The notes beneath the pieces are model-generated. The model had not been told where the DNA came from. It worked only from the letters and a program-made list of their open reading frames with translations, and made no database searches. A stretch of 64,000 nt of DNA from Listeria grayi DSM 20601 (GTDB lineage Bacteria; Bacillota; Bacilli; Lactobacillales; Listeriaceae): NCBI RefSeq assembly GCF_000148995.1, contig NZ_GL538352.1, positions 964,761 through 1,028,760 on the forward strand. The letters run 5' to 3'. Every line of letters begins with the position of its first letter. Position 1 is the first letter of the stretch. The translations under genes and the position numbers were made by a program. Positions 1-11,983 of the stretch are shown here, piece by piece.

Positions 1-268
1 TTTCTTTTTTCAATGGTCGTTCCGCTCCTGGTGAAGAAACTTCAAGAAAATAATTCTCCGAGATTGGATCTTGTTCGTCCATTTTTTCACTTAGCTTTTC
101 ACTAACCGCAGCACATTCATCGATATCGATCCCGCCTGGTCTATCTACAAATACACGTAGAAACCAATTTTTACCTTCTTTTTCATAAGCGATATCTACT
201 AACTCTACACCTAGTTCCTCTGTGATCGGTAAGACGATTGCTTCGACTTGGTCGGTGACTTTACTCAT
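1..268 (-). CDS. rimP: Ribosome maturation factor RimP, 3' end cut by the window edge
   Basis: RimP helps assemble the 30S ribosomal subunit in the cytoplasm. The visible 89 codons begin [20 protein letters not shown] and continue with [17 protein letters not shown] and [14 protein letters not shown], the conserved N-terminal RimP signature. The start ATG at 266-268 is preceded by a strong TAAGGAGG. In Bacillus and Listeria rimP follows polC in the same operon (known order). Here polC lies upstream on the same strand but 2.3 kb away, with an opposite-strand locus in between. The C-terminal domain lies outside the window. Confidence 0.93.
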   Translation of the reverse strand, partial: MSKVTDQVEAIVLPITEELGVELVDIAYEKEGKNWFLRVFVDRPGGIDIDECAAVSEKLSEKMDEQDPISENYFLEVSSPGAERPLKKE

Positions 269-325
269 ACCTGGCCTCCTTACTGGGGATAACATCAAGC
301 ACTCCTATGCTCATTCGCATAACGA

Positions 326-350
326 AAGCGTGGGCATTTGGCCCACGCTT
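326..350. promoter_or_regulatory. Perfect 10-bp hairpin in the rimP leader
   Basis: Arms 326-335 and 341-350 pair perfectly around a 5-nt loop, about 58 bases upstream of rimP on its own strand. Neither strand has a T-run after the stem, so it is unlikely to be a plain terminator. It may be a leader structure for the rimP-nusA part of the operon. The rest of 269-619 shows no gene and no convincing promoter. Confidence 0.5.
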
Positions 351-619
351 GGCTGAGTTATCGACGTTTTTCTATATTTATAGTACCATACTATTCCCTT
401 TTTAGCAAACAAGCCTATTTCCTGCAAACAAAAAGTATTATTTTTATATTTTCGTTGTTCTGAAAGTAATATTTAGGGTATTAATGCTGTAAGGGAAATC
501 GATTATTTCGATCGCAATCAGGCTACTCTTAACATTCGTTATGACTCACACTTTAACCATTACTCCTATCATGTGTAGGTGGTCGGCGTGCAGCCCTAAA
601 AAAGTTTAGGAGGGTCTCT

Positions 620-787
620 ATGAAAAAATGGTTAGTTGGTTTTATTTTACTTTTTTCACTCCTTAGTATCTCTACCTCACAAACGCTCCATGCCTCGGCA
701 GCAACAACACATCTCACCTATGAATATGTAGATTACGCAGAATTGACGGCAGCAGAAAAAGTCAAGATATCCCCAAAAAACCGTTGA
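620..787 (+). CDS. Short secreted leader ORF, zero frame of a probable frameshift gene
   Basis: The 55-codon frame starts at an ATG behind AGGAGGG. It encodes a signal peptide (MKKWLVGFILLFSLLS..., cleavage near HASA) and about 30 exported residues, then stops at UGA 785-787. Two codons before the stop the zero frame reads A AAA AAC (775-781), a canonical -1 slippery heptamer. A -1 slip there continues into the long frame annotated next, which has no ribosome binding site of its own. Read alone it would be an anchorless 55-residue peptide. It could be a programmed frameshift, a slipped homopolymer (phase variation), a sequencing error or a true mutation. Confidence 0.6.
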   Translation: MKKWLVGFILLFSLLSISTSQTLHASAATTHLTYEYVDYAELTAAEKVKISPKNR

Positions 788-2490
788 TTTCTGCCACCCA
801 TGAGAACGAAACATATCAACTTGTGTATCAAAAACAAGGAAGCACTGCTGGTACAAATCAAAATGGCCACCATCTCTTACCAGCTACGGGAGACAGCACA
901 CGCTCTCTTCCATTGCTTATTTTTAGCTTGGTTTTCATCGTCTCTGCTTTATTCATTGGACTGCGGAAAGGAAAATGGTTCCATTTTCTGCTTGCTTTCG
1001 TTGTTTTCTCCAGTCTCTTTTTTATCAGTCCAGTTGCTGATGCAGAGAAAACTTCCTCTATAAAATCAGCTACATCCGCATCGGTTCCGCAAAATCAACC
1101 CTTCACCCATCAACCAGAAAAAATAAACGGTTTTGATTATGTTGGCTATATCCCGATATTTAATAGTGACAAAGACACAGCTGCACCTGTTACGATCAAC
1201 TATGTGGATGAAAATGGCAAACATATTCATGACCCCCAAACACTGAAGGGCGAATACGGAGCGAAATACGATGCTTCTACTACTGCCTATAAATTGAAAA
1301 TCAATGGTTATACATTGGATGTAGACAAATTGCCAAATAATGCGACAGGTACTTTTTCAAATAAATCACAAACCGTTACTTATATATACAAAAAGAACCC
1401 AGTCACAGCTGCAGGTATCACCGTTTGTTATGTCGATGAAAACGGGGTAGAAATCCATGCCGCTCAAACTTTGAAAGGAAATATCGGCGAAGCATTTGAT
1501 GTCTCTACTTCCAAGTACAAATTGATCATTGATGGTTATACATTGGATCAAGATCGTTTACCAACTAATACAACTGGCACATTGACGGATCAACCACAAT
1601 ATGAGCAAGATCCTGTTCCTGCCGGCGATGTCACCATTCGCTATGTTGATGGTGACGGCAATACGATCCATGATGCTAAAACTATAAGCGGGAATGTCGG
1701 GGATAACTATGATGCCTCCACTTCTGAGTATAAACTTGCAATCGACGGCTATACGCTAGACCAAACTCAATTGCCTACTAATGCAACTGGCACATTGACA
1801 GATCAGCCGCAAACGGTCACTTATGTGTATGAGCAAGATCCTGTTCCTGCTGGCGATGTCACCATTCGCTACATTGACGGTGACGGCAATACGATCCATG
1901 ATGCTAAAACTATCAGCGGAAATGTCGGGGATAACTATGATGCCTCCACTTCTGAGTATAAACTTGCAATCGACGGCTATACGCTAGACCAAACTCAATT
2001 GCCTACTAATGCAACTGGCACATTGACAGATCAGCCGCAAACGGTCACTTATGTGTATGAGGCCGAAGATGCTACTATTACGATCAGATTTACGGATGTA
2101 AACGGCAATCCTTACCAAGCATATGACTTGACCACGTTTGGCGATGGAAGCCTCTCTGCGGAATATCCAAATCTAGAACAATACAGTTATCAATTAGATT
2201 ATGATCAATCCATTCATCTACAAAACAGCACGATTCCAGATATAACTGTGCCTACAAAAATCGGTGACAGCTATACCCTTCCTGATAAAGTAAGATTTTA
2301 TATCTTGGATCCAAATGGGAACCGTGTAGAGGAATTACATTATTACGATGAAAATAGTGCTGGTCACGAGATCTTTAGTTTAAGTAATGGCAGTAGAGTC
2401 CCCACTAATGTTAGTGGGACAGTCACACAACCAAATACTGTTATCACTTACACGCTCTCCACAGATGTTGGTTTCATACCAGAACCATAA
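784..2490 (+). CDS. MucBP-repeat surface protein with an internal LPATG sorting signal
   Basis: The 568-residue frame opens at a TTG with no ribosome binding site, so entry by -1 frameshift from the ORF at 620 is more likely than independent initiation. Residues 32-36 are LPATG, followed by a hydrophobic stretch (about 42-60) and RKGK, which is a complete sortase signal. Instead of stopping, the frame runs into a second hydrophobic segment (about 66-82) ending PVADA, which resembles a signal peptide. Four MucBP-type repeats follow from about residue 135 (VTIxYVDxxGxxIH ... GYTLDxxxLPxNxTGT), then a divergent C-terminal domain without an anchor. MucBP repeats are known in adhesins of Listeria and lactobacilli. 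It looks like an LPXTG mini-protein fused in frame to a secreted MucBP protein. It sits against the direction of the polC-rimP operon and is probably acquired. Confidence 0.72.
   Translation: MISATHENETYQLVYQKQGSTAGTNQNGHHLLPATGDSTRSLPLLIFSLVFIVSALFIGLRKGKWFHFLLAFVVFSSLFFISPVADAEKTSSIKSATSASVPQNQPFTHQPEKINGFDYVGYIPIFNSDKDTAAPVTINYVDENGKHIHDPQTLKGEYGAKYDASTTAYKLKINGYTLDVDKLPNNATGTFSNKSQTVTYIYKKNPVTAAGITVCYVDENGVEIHAAQTLKGNIGEAFDVSTSKYKLIIDGYTLDQDRLPTNTTGTLTDQPQYEQDPVPAGDVTIRYVDGDGNTIHDAKTISGNVGDNYDASTSEYKLAIDGYTLDQTQLPTNATGTLTDQPQTVTYVYEQDPVPAGDVTIRYIDGDGNTIHDAKTISGNVGDNYDASTSEYKLAIDGYTLDQTQLPTNATGTLTDQPQTVTYVYEAEDATITIRFTDVNGNPYQAYDLTTFGDGSLSAEYPNLEQYSYQLDYDQSIHLQNSTIPDITVPTKIGDSYTLPDKVRFYILDPNGNRVEELHYYDENSAGHEIFSLSNGSRVPTNVSGTVTQPNTVITYTLSTDVGFIPEP
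1603..2058 (+). repeat. Two tandem 228-bp MucBP repeat units
   Basis: Units 1603-1830 and 1831-2058 are directly adjacent and differ at about six bases by eye. Each encodes 76 residues. The preceding unit is more diverged and lacks the TVTYV strand residues at its junction (DQPQ runs directly into YEQD), an in-frame loss of 15 bp. This points to recent tandem duplication. Confidence 0.9.
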
Positions 2491-2532
2491 AATTCATTCG
2501 ACCAAGAAAAGATTGCATGCAGACCAATTTAA

Positions 2533-2582
2533 AGCCAGAAGGCCAAGTTAGATTTAAGCTAACTTGGCCTTCTGGCTCTTTT
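2533..2582. terminator. Bidirectional terminator, MucBP gene and polC
   Basis: A perfect 19-bp stem (2533-2551 with 2559-2577, 7-nt loop) is followed by CTTTTT on the plus strand and by an A/T-rich tail on the minus strand. It lies between the convergent ends of the MucBP gene and polC. Confidence 0.9.
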
Positions 2583-2589
2583 TAAATGA

Positions 2590-5500
2590 TCAAAATAAGG
2601 ATAGTTGATTTTGATCTGGCAGACCTTCCAAACAACCTTGATCATCCAAGTATTGAATAATTGTTTTTGAAACTTTTCCGCGTTGTTGCAAGTCCTCTTT
2701 CGATAAAAACTCACCATTTTCACGAGCTGCAACGATTTGCTTAGCAACGTTGGTCCCTAAGCTTGGAACAGCATTGAATGGCGGGATAAGTGCATCACCA
2801 TCGATAATGAATTCATCTGCGGATGATTTGTAAAGATCCACTTTTTTGAAATGATAACCACGTGCTAGCATTTCATTGGCGATTTCAAGAACAGTAAGCA
2901 GGTTTTTTTCTTTGGTAGAAGCTTCCATTCCCTTGCTATTGATTTCTTTCATTTGTGCTTTGACCGCTTCCCGACCATTGACCATCGCGGTCAGATCGAA
3001 ATCGTCTGCACGAACGGTGAAGTAAGTAGCATAGAAAAACAGTGGATGATGGACTTTGAAATAAGCGATCCGAACAGCCATTAGAACATAAGCTGCTGCA
3101 TGGGCTTTCGGGAACATATATTTGATTTTTTTACAAGAATCGATGTACCAATCCGGCACCTTATTCTCGATCATCGCTTGTTCCATTTCTTCTGTTAAGC
3201 CTTTCCCTTTACGGACAGATTCCATGATCTTAAAGGCTAAAGAACTTTCAAGTCCTTGATAGATCAGGAACACCATGATATCATCCCGACAACCGATAAC
3301 ATCCGGTAATTCACAGATCTTATTTTTGATCAATTCTTCTGCATTTCCAAGCCATACATCAGTACCATGCGATAATCCGGAGATCTGAACGAGTTCTGAG
3401 AAAGTCGTCGGTTTTGTTTGTTCCAACATTTGTCGGACAAAGCGCGTCCCGAATTCTGGGATCCCAAGTGTACCTGTTTTCGAGTCGATATCTTCTGGTT
3501 TTACACCAAGCGATTCAGTGGAGCCGAATAATTTCATCACTTCTTCATCATCAGTTGGGATCGTTTTTGGATCGATACCGCTTAGATCCTGTAGCATCCG
3601 GATAGCGGTCGGATCATCGTGTCCCAGAATATCGAGTTTCAATACATTGTCATGAATCGAGTGGAAATCAAAGTGGGTCGTTTTCCATTCAGAATCAGTG
3701 GCATCTGCTGGGAATTGGACTGGCGAAAAATCATAAACATCCATGTAATCCGGAATAACAATGATACCTCCCGGATGCTGTCCTGTCGTTCGTTTTACTC
3801 CTGTACAACCAGCCACTAGCCGATCAACTTCTGCGCCGCGGATCGTGAGACCATTATCGCGTTCATAACCGCGGACGAAACCAAAGGCAGTTTTTTCGGC
3901 AACTGTTCCGATCGTTCCAGCGCGATAAACATAATCTTCCCCGAAGAGTTCTTTGGTATAGGCATGGGCGACGGGTTGGTATTCGCCTGAAAAGTTCAAA
4001 TCGATATCGGGAACTTTATCCCCCTTGAATCCAAGGAAAGTTTCAAACGGAATATCCTGTCCTTCCTTTTGATATTCTGCTCCGCAATGCGGACATTTTT
4101 TATCCGGTAAATCAAAACCAGAACCGATCGAGCCGTCATCAAAGAACTCGGCATGTTTACATTCTGGACATAAATAATGTGGCGCTAATGGATTTACTTC
4201 GGTGATCTCCATCATCGTGGCGACTAGAGAAGAACCAACTGATCCCCGTGAACCAACCAAATAACCATCGATCAGTGATTTTTTAACCAACTTATGCGAA
4301 ATCAAGTAGATAACGGAGAAACCGTGTCCGATAATACTTTTCAGTTCTTTTTCAAGCCTTGCTTCAACGATCTCCGGCAAATTTTCTCCATAAAGATGAT
4401 GCGCCATGTCGTAGCTCATATTCCTTACTTCATCTTCGGCTCCTTCGATCTTCGGTGTGTAAAGTTCGTCTTTGATCGGTTTGACGTCTTCGATCCAATC
4501 AGCGACCAAATTAGAATTTGTCACAACGATCTCTTCTGCTTTTTCCTCGCCAAGAAAGGCAAACTCTTCCAGCATTTCGCTTGTCGAACGGAAATGGACT
4601 TCTGGAAGTTCGGCGCGGTTCAGCGGGTTAGCCCCACCTTGCGAGAAAATCAAGATTTTGCGATAAATTTTGTCATGTGGATCTTTATAATGGACATTTC
4701 CCGTCGCAACAACTGGTTTTCCTGTTTTCTCGCCTACTTTTACGATATTTTTGATGATCTCTTCTAACGCCTTTTCATCGCGTACTAATTCGCGTTCGAT
4801 CAATGGTGCATAGACTGGTTTGGGCTGCACTTCGATAAAGTCGTAAAATTCGGCCACACGCTCTGCTTCCTGCATCCCTTTTTGCATCATCGCTTCGAAT
4901 AGTTCCCCTTGGTTGCAGGCAGTTCCGATGATCAAGCCTTCTCGCAGTTTTTTAAGCTGCGAACGCGGGATTCGTGGTACACGGAAGAAATAATTGATAT
5001 TCGACTGTGAAATCAGCTTGAATAGGTTTTTCAAGCCAACTGCATTTTGTGCATAGATTGTTGCGTGGAAAGGTCGTGCTCGTTTATAAGCCTCGCCTTC
5101 TCCCATATAGTTATTCAATTGATTGTGGTTGGTGATCTCGTGCATCTCATTCGCATCTTTGATCAGTTTCCAAGCCAAATAAGCAGTCGCTTCCGCATCG
5201 AAAACGGCACGGTGATGTTGTTCTAATACAATATTAAATTTCTTTGTCAATGTGTTCAAACGGTGATTTTTAAAGTGCGGGTATAGAAAACGTGCTAATT
5301 CTAGTGTATCGATAACGGCATTTTCTGCTTTATCGATTCCTGCTTTGGAATACGCTGTGTTCAAGAACCCCATATCAAAGGATGCGTTGTGCGCAACAAG
5401 GACAGCATCGCCGCACCACTCTTTAAACCGCTTTAAAACGGTTTCGATATCGTCCGAACCTTTCAGCATATCATCAGTGATCCCTGTTAAATTAATGATT

Positions 5501-6918
5501 GTTGCCGAGAGTGGACGCCCAGGATCGATAAAAGACTCAAATGTATCGACGACTTGTCCGTTCTCCATTTTTACAGCCGCAAGTTCAATGATCGTATCGT
5601 AAACAGCTGATAGACCAGTGGTTTCGACATCAAAAACAACGTAGGTCGCTTCCTTTAAATCAATAGACTGATCATTATACGCAATCGGAACACCGTCATC
5701 AATCAAATTTGCTTCTACCCCGTAAATTACTTTTAAACCGTATTTTTTACCAGCATTATAAGCTTCCGGGAAAGACTGCACTGCAGCATGATCCGTTATG
5801 GCGATTGCCTTATGTCCCCAATCAGCCGCTTGTTTGAACAAACTATCTACCGAGCTGGTCGCATCCATTTGGCTCATTGGCGTATGCAAATGCAATTCCA
5901 CACGTTTGTTTTCCGCGGTATCTGGGCGCATTTCGCCTTTGATCTCATTAATATCTTGCGCCATCATGATCAAATCACGGACAAAGGTATCATTTTGGAC
6001 ACTGCCTCGGACTTTTACCCACATTCCCTTTTTCATTTGGGCAAACATCGCAGCATCCTCATTATCCCGGGAAAACATTTTGATAATGATCGAGCTAGTA
6101 TAATCAGTGATCTTAAATTGCAGCAAACTTCTTCCGCTGCGAAGTTCACGTATTTCAGTGGCAAAAACATAGCCTTGCACGGTTATGCGCCGTTCTTCAT
6201 CATAAATATCACCAAGACGTTTAATTTCTTCATCGTCTTTGATCTTATAGCCGATTTGGAATGGTCCTGTTTTGATTGCAAGATCGCCATTTTGTACTTC
6301 AGACTGTCGTTTTTGCATGACTTCCACCGCTTTGGCAGCATTGGCAGCATCTTCCGCTTCCTTCGCTTCTGCAAATGCTTTGAAAGCCTCAGTCTCTGAT
6401 TGATCTAGTTTCTTTACTTTCAATGCTAATCGCGGGAAGCCCATTCTTCCATAGCTTTCCAATAAGGTAGCTTGAAAGCGTTGCTTGATCGTATCTTCTT
6501 CCATATCATTATGCACCGCGATCTGAATAAAATGCGGTTCCACAAATTCTGGTTTTTGATTTAAAAGCAGTTGGCCGATCATGGGCGACTGCTTGAAGAT
6601 CGGTTCGACGATCATATTCCAGTAAGACTGGATCAATTCTTCGGATAATTGGCTGTCAGCAGTTTGCAGTTTAAGTGTTGTTGCAGCGATCTCCCGAAAT
6701 GTTTGTGTAATACCTAGATCCAACATTTGGAAAAAATCTGCTGGCAATATACGCGGAGCATCGATATGAAATTCCCAGCTTTTATTTGTTTTATCAGCCA
6801 CTAATTTGTCGATTTTCATTTCATCCGTGAAATCTTGATAAGTCGTCAGTTCTGATAAGCCGATCTGTTGTAAGAGCAGCTTAAAACGTTCTTTTTTTTC
6901 ATTTTCTGAGGCAGCCAT
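2590..6918 (-). CDS. polC: DNA polymerase III PolC-type alpha subunit with proofreading exonuclease
   Basis: This is the replicative polymerase of low-GC Gram-positives, 1442 residues, the usual length. In order it has an OB-fold region (about 230-300), a PHP domain ([19 protein letters not shown]), a DEDDh exonuclease inserted in the PHP domain (VVFDVETTG ... DAEATAYL), a CxxC zinc site (CPECKHAEF ... CPHCG) and the polymerase core with DIDLNFSG. An in-frame reading extends 28 codons further upstream. ATG 6918 was chosen because AAAGGAG lies eight bases before it and the conserved protein starts MAASENEKK. It ends the pyrH-to-polC run; its usual partner rimP is displaced by the MucBP locus. 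Confidence 0.97.
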   Translation of the reverse strand: MAASENEKKERFKLLLQQIGLSELTTYQDFTDEMKIDKLVADKTNKSWEFHIDAPRILPADFFQMLDLGITQTFREIAATTLKLQTADSQLSEELIQSYWNMIVEPIFKQSPMIGQLLLNQKPEFVEPHFIQIAVHNDMEEDTIKQRFQATLLESYGRMGFPRLALKVKKLDQSETEAFKAFAEAKEAEDAANAAKAVEVMQKRQSEVQNGDLAIKTGPFQIGYKIKDDEEIKRLGDIYDEERRITVQGYVFATEIRELRSGRSLLQFKITDYTSSIIIKMFSRDNEDAAMFAQMKKGMWVKVRGSVQNDTFVRDLIMMAQDINEIKGEMRPDTAENKRVELHLHTPMSQMDATSSVDSLFKQAADWGHKAIAITDHAAVQSFPEAYNAGKKYGLKVIYGVEANLIDDGVPIAYNDQSIDLKEATYVVFDVETTGLSAVYDTIIELAAVKMENGQVVDTFESFIDPGRPLSATIINLTGITDDMLKGSDDIETVLKRFKEWCGDAVLVAHNASFDMGFLNTAYSKAGIDKAENAVIDTLELARFLYPHFKNHRLNTLTKKFNIVLEQHHRAVFDAEATAYLAWKLIKDANEMHEITNHNQLNNYMGEGEAYKRARPFHATIYAQNAVGLKNLFKLISQSNINYFFRVPRIPRSQLKKLREGLIIGTACNQGELFEAMMQKGMQEAERVAEFYDFIEVQPKPVYAPLIERELVRDEKALEEIIKNIVKVGEKTGKPVVATGNVHYKDPHDKIYRKILIFSQGGANPLNRAELPEVHFRSTSEMLEEFAFLGEEKAEEIVVTNSNLVADWIEDVKPIKDELYTPKIEGAEDEVRNMSYDMAHHLYGENLPEIVEARLEKELKSIIGHGFSVIYLISHKLVKKSLIDGYLVGSRGSVGSSLVATMMEITEVNPLAPHYLCPECKHAEFFDDGSIGSGFDLPDKKCPHCGAEYQKEGQDIPFETFLGFKGDKVPDIDLNFSGEYQPVAHAYTKELFGEDYVYRAGTIGTVAEKTAFGFVRGYERDNGLTIRGAEVDRLVAGCTGVKRTTGQHPGGIIVIPDYMDVYDFSPVQFPADATDSEWKTTHFDFHSIHDNVLKLDILGHDDPTAIRMLQDLSGIDPKTIPTDDEEVMKLFGSTESLGVKPEDIDSKTGTLGIPEFGTRFVRQMLEQTKPTTFSELVQISGLSHGTDVWLGNAEELIKNKICELPDVIGCRDDIMVFLIYQGLESSLAFKIMESVRKGKGLTEEMEQAMIENKVPDWYIDSCKKIKYMFPKAHAAAYVLMAVRIAYFKVHHPLFFYATYFTVRADDFDLTAMVNGREAVKAQMKEINSKGMEASTKEKNLLTVLEIANEMLARGYHFKKVDLYKSSADEFIIDGDALIPPFNAVPSLGTNVAKQIVAARENGEFLSKEDLQQRGKVSKTIIQYLDDQGCLEGLPDQNQLSLF

Positions 6919-7015
6919 CTCTGTCACTCCTTTTTCATCGGCATAAGACGAATTATTTCTAAAGCCAGATGATCTCCAAAAAAGCTGGAAAGCATCTGGC
7001 ATCTATAATGTCCTG

Positions 7016-8740
<1,725 letters not shown>

Positions 8741-8748
8741 CTAACTTT

Positions 8749-10011
8749 TTAAAAGAAGGCTCGCTGGATATCGTTCCAGGTCACCAATATCATTAGGATC
8801 ATCAGTAAAGCAAATCCGACAAAATGAATAATTCCCTCTTTTTTCGGATCGACCGGTTTTCTTCTGATCAATTCATACAAGAAAAATAATAATCTTCCGC
8901 CATCTAGTGCCGGTAAAGGCAGCAAGTTGACGATCCCTAAGTTGATACTCAGAGCGGCTGTCCAATTTAGTACGGTCAAGAAGCCGTAGTGGACGACTTG
9001 TTGCGTGCTGGTATAGATACCAACTGGTCCATTCAGCATATTCAAGGAGAATCCGCCTGTAATCATATTGCCCAGGATCGTAAAGATTTGTTTGATCCAA
9101 AAGATCGTTTGCGTAACGCCATGCGTGATTTTAGCTCCAAAAGAATGATCGATCGGAACCTCCGCACCAATCCTACCGATCTCTTTGCCATCTGCTTTTA
9201 CTTTTTCCGGCGTAACAGCGATAGTTTGATCGTTCCCGCTTCGTTTGATGTCAAAAGCGACTTGCTTGTCTGGATGTTTCGCGATCTCTGTAACGACCGC
9301 CTGCCAATCTTTTGTTTTTTTACCATCGATCGCAAGGACTTTATCGCCTTGTTTCAAGCCCGCGGCTGCTGCCGGGCTTTTTGGCGTGATCTTGCCAAGT
9401 TCGTTATCTTGTTTCACGACACCGCCTTGTGCAAAGGCTAAAATCGTGAAGATCAAAACTGAAAGAACAAAGTTGAATAGCGGACCGGCAAAAATCGTGA
9501 TTGCGCGTTTGCCAAGCGATTTCGCGCCAAACGTGCGTTCATAAGGAACGATCTGCTCTTCTAATTTACCGTCGATAAGCGTTGCATCTGCTTGGATCGA
9601 ATAGCGAACCAATTTCGTTTCGTCATAATCTTCATAGCCTTCAATAAAAAGGTTCTTCTGCAGATCACTCGCTGATACTTCTAAAGGTTGCGCGTTCACG
9701 TACTGATCGCGTCCACTAACGATGATCTTGGTAACTTTTTCATCTGGTGAAAGTTCTAAGCCAACTCTGGTACCTGGCTTTAATTCTAAAGATTCACCGT
9801 CTTCCCCCGCCATACGAACAAAACCACCAATCGGCAAAAGACGAATCGTATATTGGGTTTCTTTTTTTCGGTAAGCAAATATTTTCGGTCCAAAACCGAT
9901 CGAAAAATCTTTCACCATGATGCCTGATAGTTTCGCAAATAAGAAATGACCAAATTCATGAAAAAAGACAATCAGACCAAAGACAAATATAAACGCAATG
10001 ATAGTTATCAA
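8749..10011 (-). CDS. rseP: RIP zinc metalloprotease RseP/RasP (site-2 protease)
   Basis: This is an intramembrane protease that cleaves anti-sigma factors and leftover signal peptides. The first membrane segment carries HEFGH (HExxH zinc site). A PDZ domain follows near the middle ([23 protein letters not shown]), and the second metal motif is [10 protein letters not shown] with a further membrane segment. The 420-residue length is normal. The start is TTG 10011, behind GAGGTG; no ATG fits the conserved N-terminus. It is placed directly after dxr, as in Bacillus. Confidence 0.95.
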   Translation of the reverse strand: MITIIAFIFVFGLIVFFHEFGHFLFAKLSGIMVKDFSIGFGPKIFAYRKKETQYTIRLLPIGGFVRMAGEDGESLELKPGTRVGLELSPDEKVTKIIVSGRDQYVNAQPLEVSASDLQKNLFIEGYEDYDETKLVRYSIQADATLIDGKLEEQIVPYERTFGAKSLGKRAITIFAGPLFNFVLSVLIFTILAFAQGGVVKQDNELGKITPKSPAAAAGLKQGDKVLAIDGKKTKDWQAVVTEIAKHPDKQVAFDIKRSGNDQTIAVTPEKVKADGKEIGRIGAEVPIDHSFGAKITHGVTQTIFWIKQIFTILGNMITGGFSLNMLNGPVGIYTSTQQVVHYGFLTVLNWTAALSINLGIVNLLPLPALDGGRLLFFLYELIRRKPVDPKKEGIIHFVGFALLMILMILVTWNDIQRAFF

Positions 10012-10023
10012 ATAAATTCACCT

Positions 10024-11166
10024 CTAAAATAGTGTTTTCACGTAAGCTCTCGTTTCTTTGTCAACTTCCAAAATCGTTTCCAAATTTGGTGAATCGATTA
10101 CTTGATGATTGTGGATCGCATTTTCAACCAATGCTTCGATATTATGAAAAGCAACTTGGCCATTCAAGAAACCTGCCACTGCGATCTCATTAGCAGCATT
10201 CAAGACTGTTGTCATCGTGCCACCAATTTTCCCAGCATCGATCGCCAATCGCAGCGCTGGAAACCGCTGATAATCTAATTTTTCAAAATGCAGTGCAGTC
10301 AAACTCGTGATATCGAATTCGGAATCGAAATGCAAGGGTGCTCTTTCTGGATACGTCAGTGCGTACTGGATCGGCACCCGCATATCCACTGCTCCAAGCT
10401 GTGCCATAATACTACCACCTGCGAATTGGACCATGGAATGCACGATGCTTTCGCGGTGGATAACAACATCTATATTATCATATGGAATCCCATATAGCCA
10501 ATAGGCTTCGATTACTTCGAGGCCTTTATTGAACATTGTCGCTGAGTCGATCGTCAGCTTATTTCCCATGTGCCAATTCGGATGTTGCAATGCTTCTTTT
10601 ACCGTAACGCGTCTAAGCTCTTCCCGCGTTTTATCGCGAAAACTGCCACCGCTTGCCGTTAAGATCAGTTTTTCCACATACTGATTATTTTCGCCTTGCA
10701 AACACTGGAAAATGGCCGAGTGTTCACTATCTACCGGCAGTAGTGTCACGCCCTTACGTTTGCTGGCTTCCGTAATAAGATGTCCCGCTGTAACTAATGT
10801 TTCTTTATTGGCGATCGCGATTTGTTTACCGGCTTCGATCGCATCAAGCGTTGGTAATAAACCAACGCTTCCAATAACTGCTGTGAGGACAACATCGCCA
10901 TTTGGATGAACCGCTACTTCGCGCAGTCCTTCCATTCCGTATACGAATTTGATTTCCGGGAATTCACTGGCTAATGTTTCTGCATCCGCTTTATTTTGAA
11001 CACTTACTAATGTGGGGCGAAATTCTTGGATGATTTTTCTTCCTAATAGAATGTTGCCGCCAAATGATAGAGCGACAACTTGAAAAAGATCCGGATGTTC
11101 TCTAATGACCTCTAGTGTCTGGGTGCCAATCGAACCTGTTGCTCCAAGTAAAATAATTTTTTTCAT
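10024..11166 (-). CDS. dxr: 1-deoxy-D-xylulose 5-phosphate reductoisomerase
   Basis: It catalyses the NADPH-dependent second step of the MEP isoprenoid pathway, making 2-C-methyl-D-erythritol 4-phosphate. The 380-residue protein begins with the Rossmann motif [13 protein letters not shown] and contains the metal/substrate motif [13 protein letters not shown] and the catalytic-loop region ASGGSFRD followed by [17 protein letters not shown]. All key segments are intact. ATG 11166 has GGAG nine bases upstream. It sits between cdsA and rseP, so isoprenoid supply (dxr, uppS) is linked to lipid synthesis (cdsA). Confidence 0.97.
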   Translation of the reverse strand: MKKIILLGATGSIGTQTLEVIREHPDLFQVVALSFGGNILLGRKIIQEFRPTLVSVQNKADAETLASEFPEIKFVYGMEGLREVAVHPNGDVVLTAVIGSVGLLPTLDAIEAGKQIAIANKETLVTAGHLITEASKRKGVTLLPVDSEHSAIFQCLQGENNQYVEKLILTASGGSFRDKTREELRRVTVKEALQHPNWHMGNKLTIDSATMFNKGLEVIEAYWLYGIPYDNIDVVIHRESIVHSMVQFAGGSIMAQLGAVDMRVPIQYALTYPERAPLHFDSEFDITSLTALHFEKLDYQRFPALRLAIDAGKIGGTMTTVLNAANEIAVAGFLNGQVAFHNIEALVENAIHNHQVIDSPNLETILEVDKETRAYVKTLF

Positions 11167-11181
11167 TTTTCATCGCTCCAT

Positions 11182-11970
11182 TTAGATAATTTGAAGTATA
11201 TGTAATAGCGGCAATACAAAAAGCAAACTATCAAACCGGTCTAAGATCCCGCCATGACCTGGCAGTATTTTCCCGGAGTCTTTCACATCGTAATAGCGTT
11301 TCAGTGCTGATTCCACTAAGTCGCCCAATTGTCCGAAGACAGAAAGAATAATGAGTAGGATAAGTATCAATACCCAGCTGATACCTAGATCAGCAAAGTA
11401 ATAAAAACCACCCGCGATAACAACTGCACAAACGATTCCACCGACAAAACCAGCAACTGTTTTATTCGGGCTGACATGTGGCGCCAGTTTAGCTTTCCCG
11501 ATCGCGCGTCCGATGAAATACGCACCTGTATCCGTCGACCAAACGATCAATAGTGCAAAAATAACGTAGCTTAGCCCTGCCTCTCTTGTTGGTGCAAGAT
11601 AATGGAAGCCAAAACCTACATAAAAAGCGGCGATAAAAACAACACCTGCTTGATCAAAATGAAATTTGTTTTTAGAAAAAACAGTATAAGCTAAAAGCAA
11701 TGCAACTAGTAAAAACAAGATTTCCCATTTTGTGATATAAAGATCTTTCAGCCAATCGAGATAATGATCCGGCACAGTAACGAGCCACATCAACAGAAAG
11801 GCTAACACACCATTTACTGAAAAAACGGTTTGTTTTGCCATTTTAAGCACTTCATACATGGCGATCGTTGCCAGTAGAATGCTCATCATCTCAAATGGCA
11901 GGTCCCCGATCCACACAAATGGTAAAAAAACAATCAATGCTACAACCGCTGTGATAATTCGTGTTTTCAA
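11182..11970 (-). CDS. cdsA: Phosphatidate cytidylyltransferase (CDP-diglyceride synthase)
   Basis: This integral membrane enzyme makes CDP-diacylglycerol from phosphatidic acid and CTP, the branch point for phosphatidylglycerol. The 262-residue protein has about eight hydrophobic segments. The C-terminal signature (SALKRYYDVKDSGKILPGHG then GILDRFDSL) carries the conserved Asp residues. Translation starts at TTG 11970 behind AGGAGG. Gene order uppS-cdsA-dxr is the standard one. Confidence 0.95.
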   Translation of the reverse strand: MKTRIITAVVALIVFLPFVWIGDLPFEMMSILLATIAMYEVLKMAKQTVFSVNGVLAFLLMWLVTVPDHYLDWLKDLYITKWEILFLLVALLLAYTVFSKNKFHFDQAGVVFIAAFYVGFGFHYLAPTREAGLSYVIFALLIVWSTDTGAYFIGRAIGKAKLAPHVSPNKTVAGFVGGIVCAVVIAGGFYYFADLGISWVLILILLIILSVFGQLGDLVESALKRYYDVKDSGKILPGHGGILDRFDSLLFVLPLLHILQII

Positions 11971-11983
11971 TTCCCTTTTCCTC

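Noticed and set aside
326..350. Perfect hairpin as a terminator
   Set aside because: No T-run on either strand and located in the leader of rimP, so it is kept as a leader structure only.
1603..2058. CRISPR array or satellite repeat
   Set aside because: Units are 228 bp, adjacent without spacers and encode MucBP repeats in frame.
5788..6399. Long plus-strand ORF of 203 codons opposite polC
   Set aside because: It is a shadow of the well-supported polC frame and has no ribosome binding site or recognisable motif.
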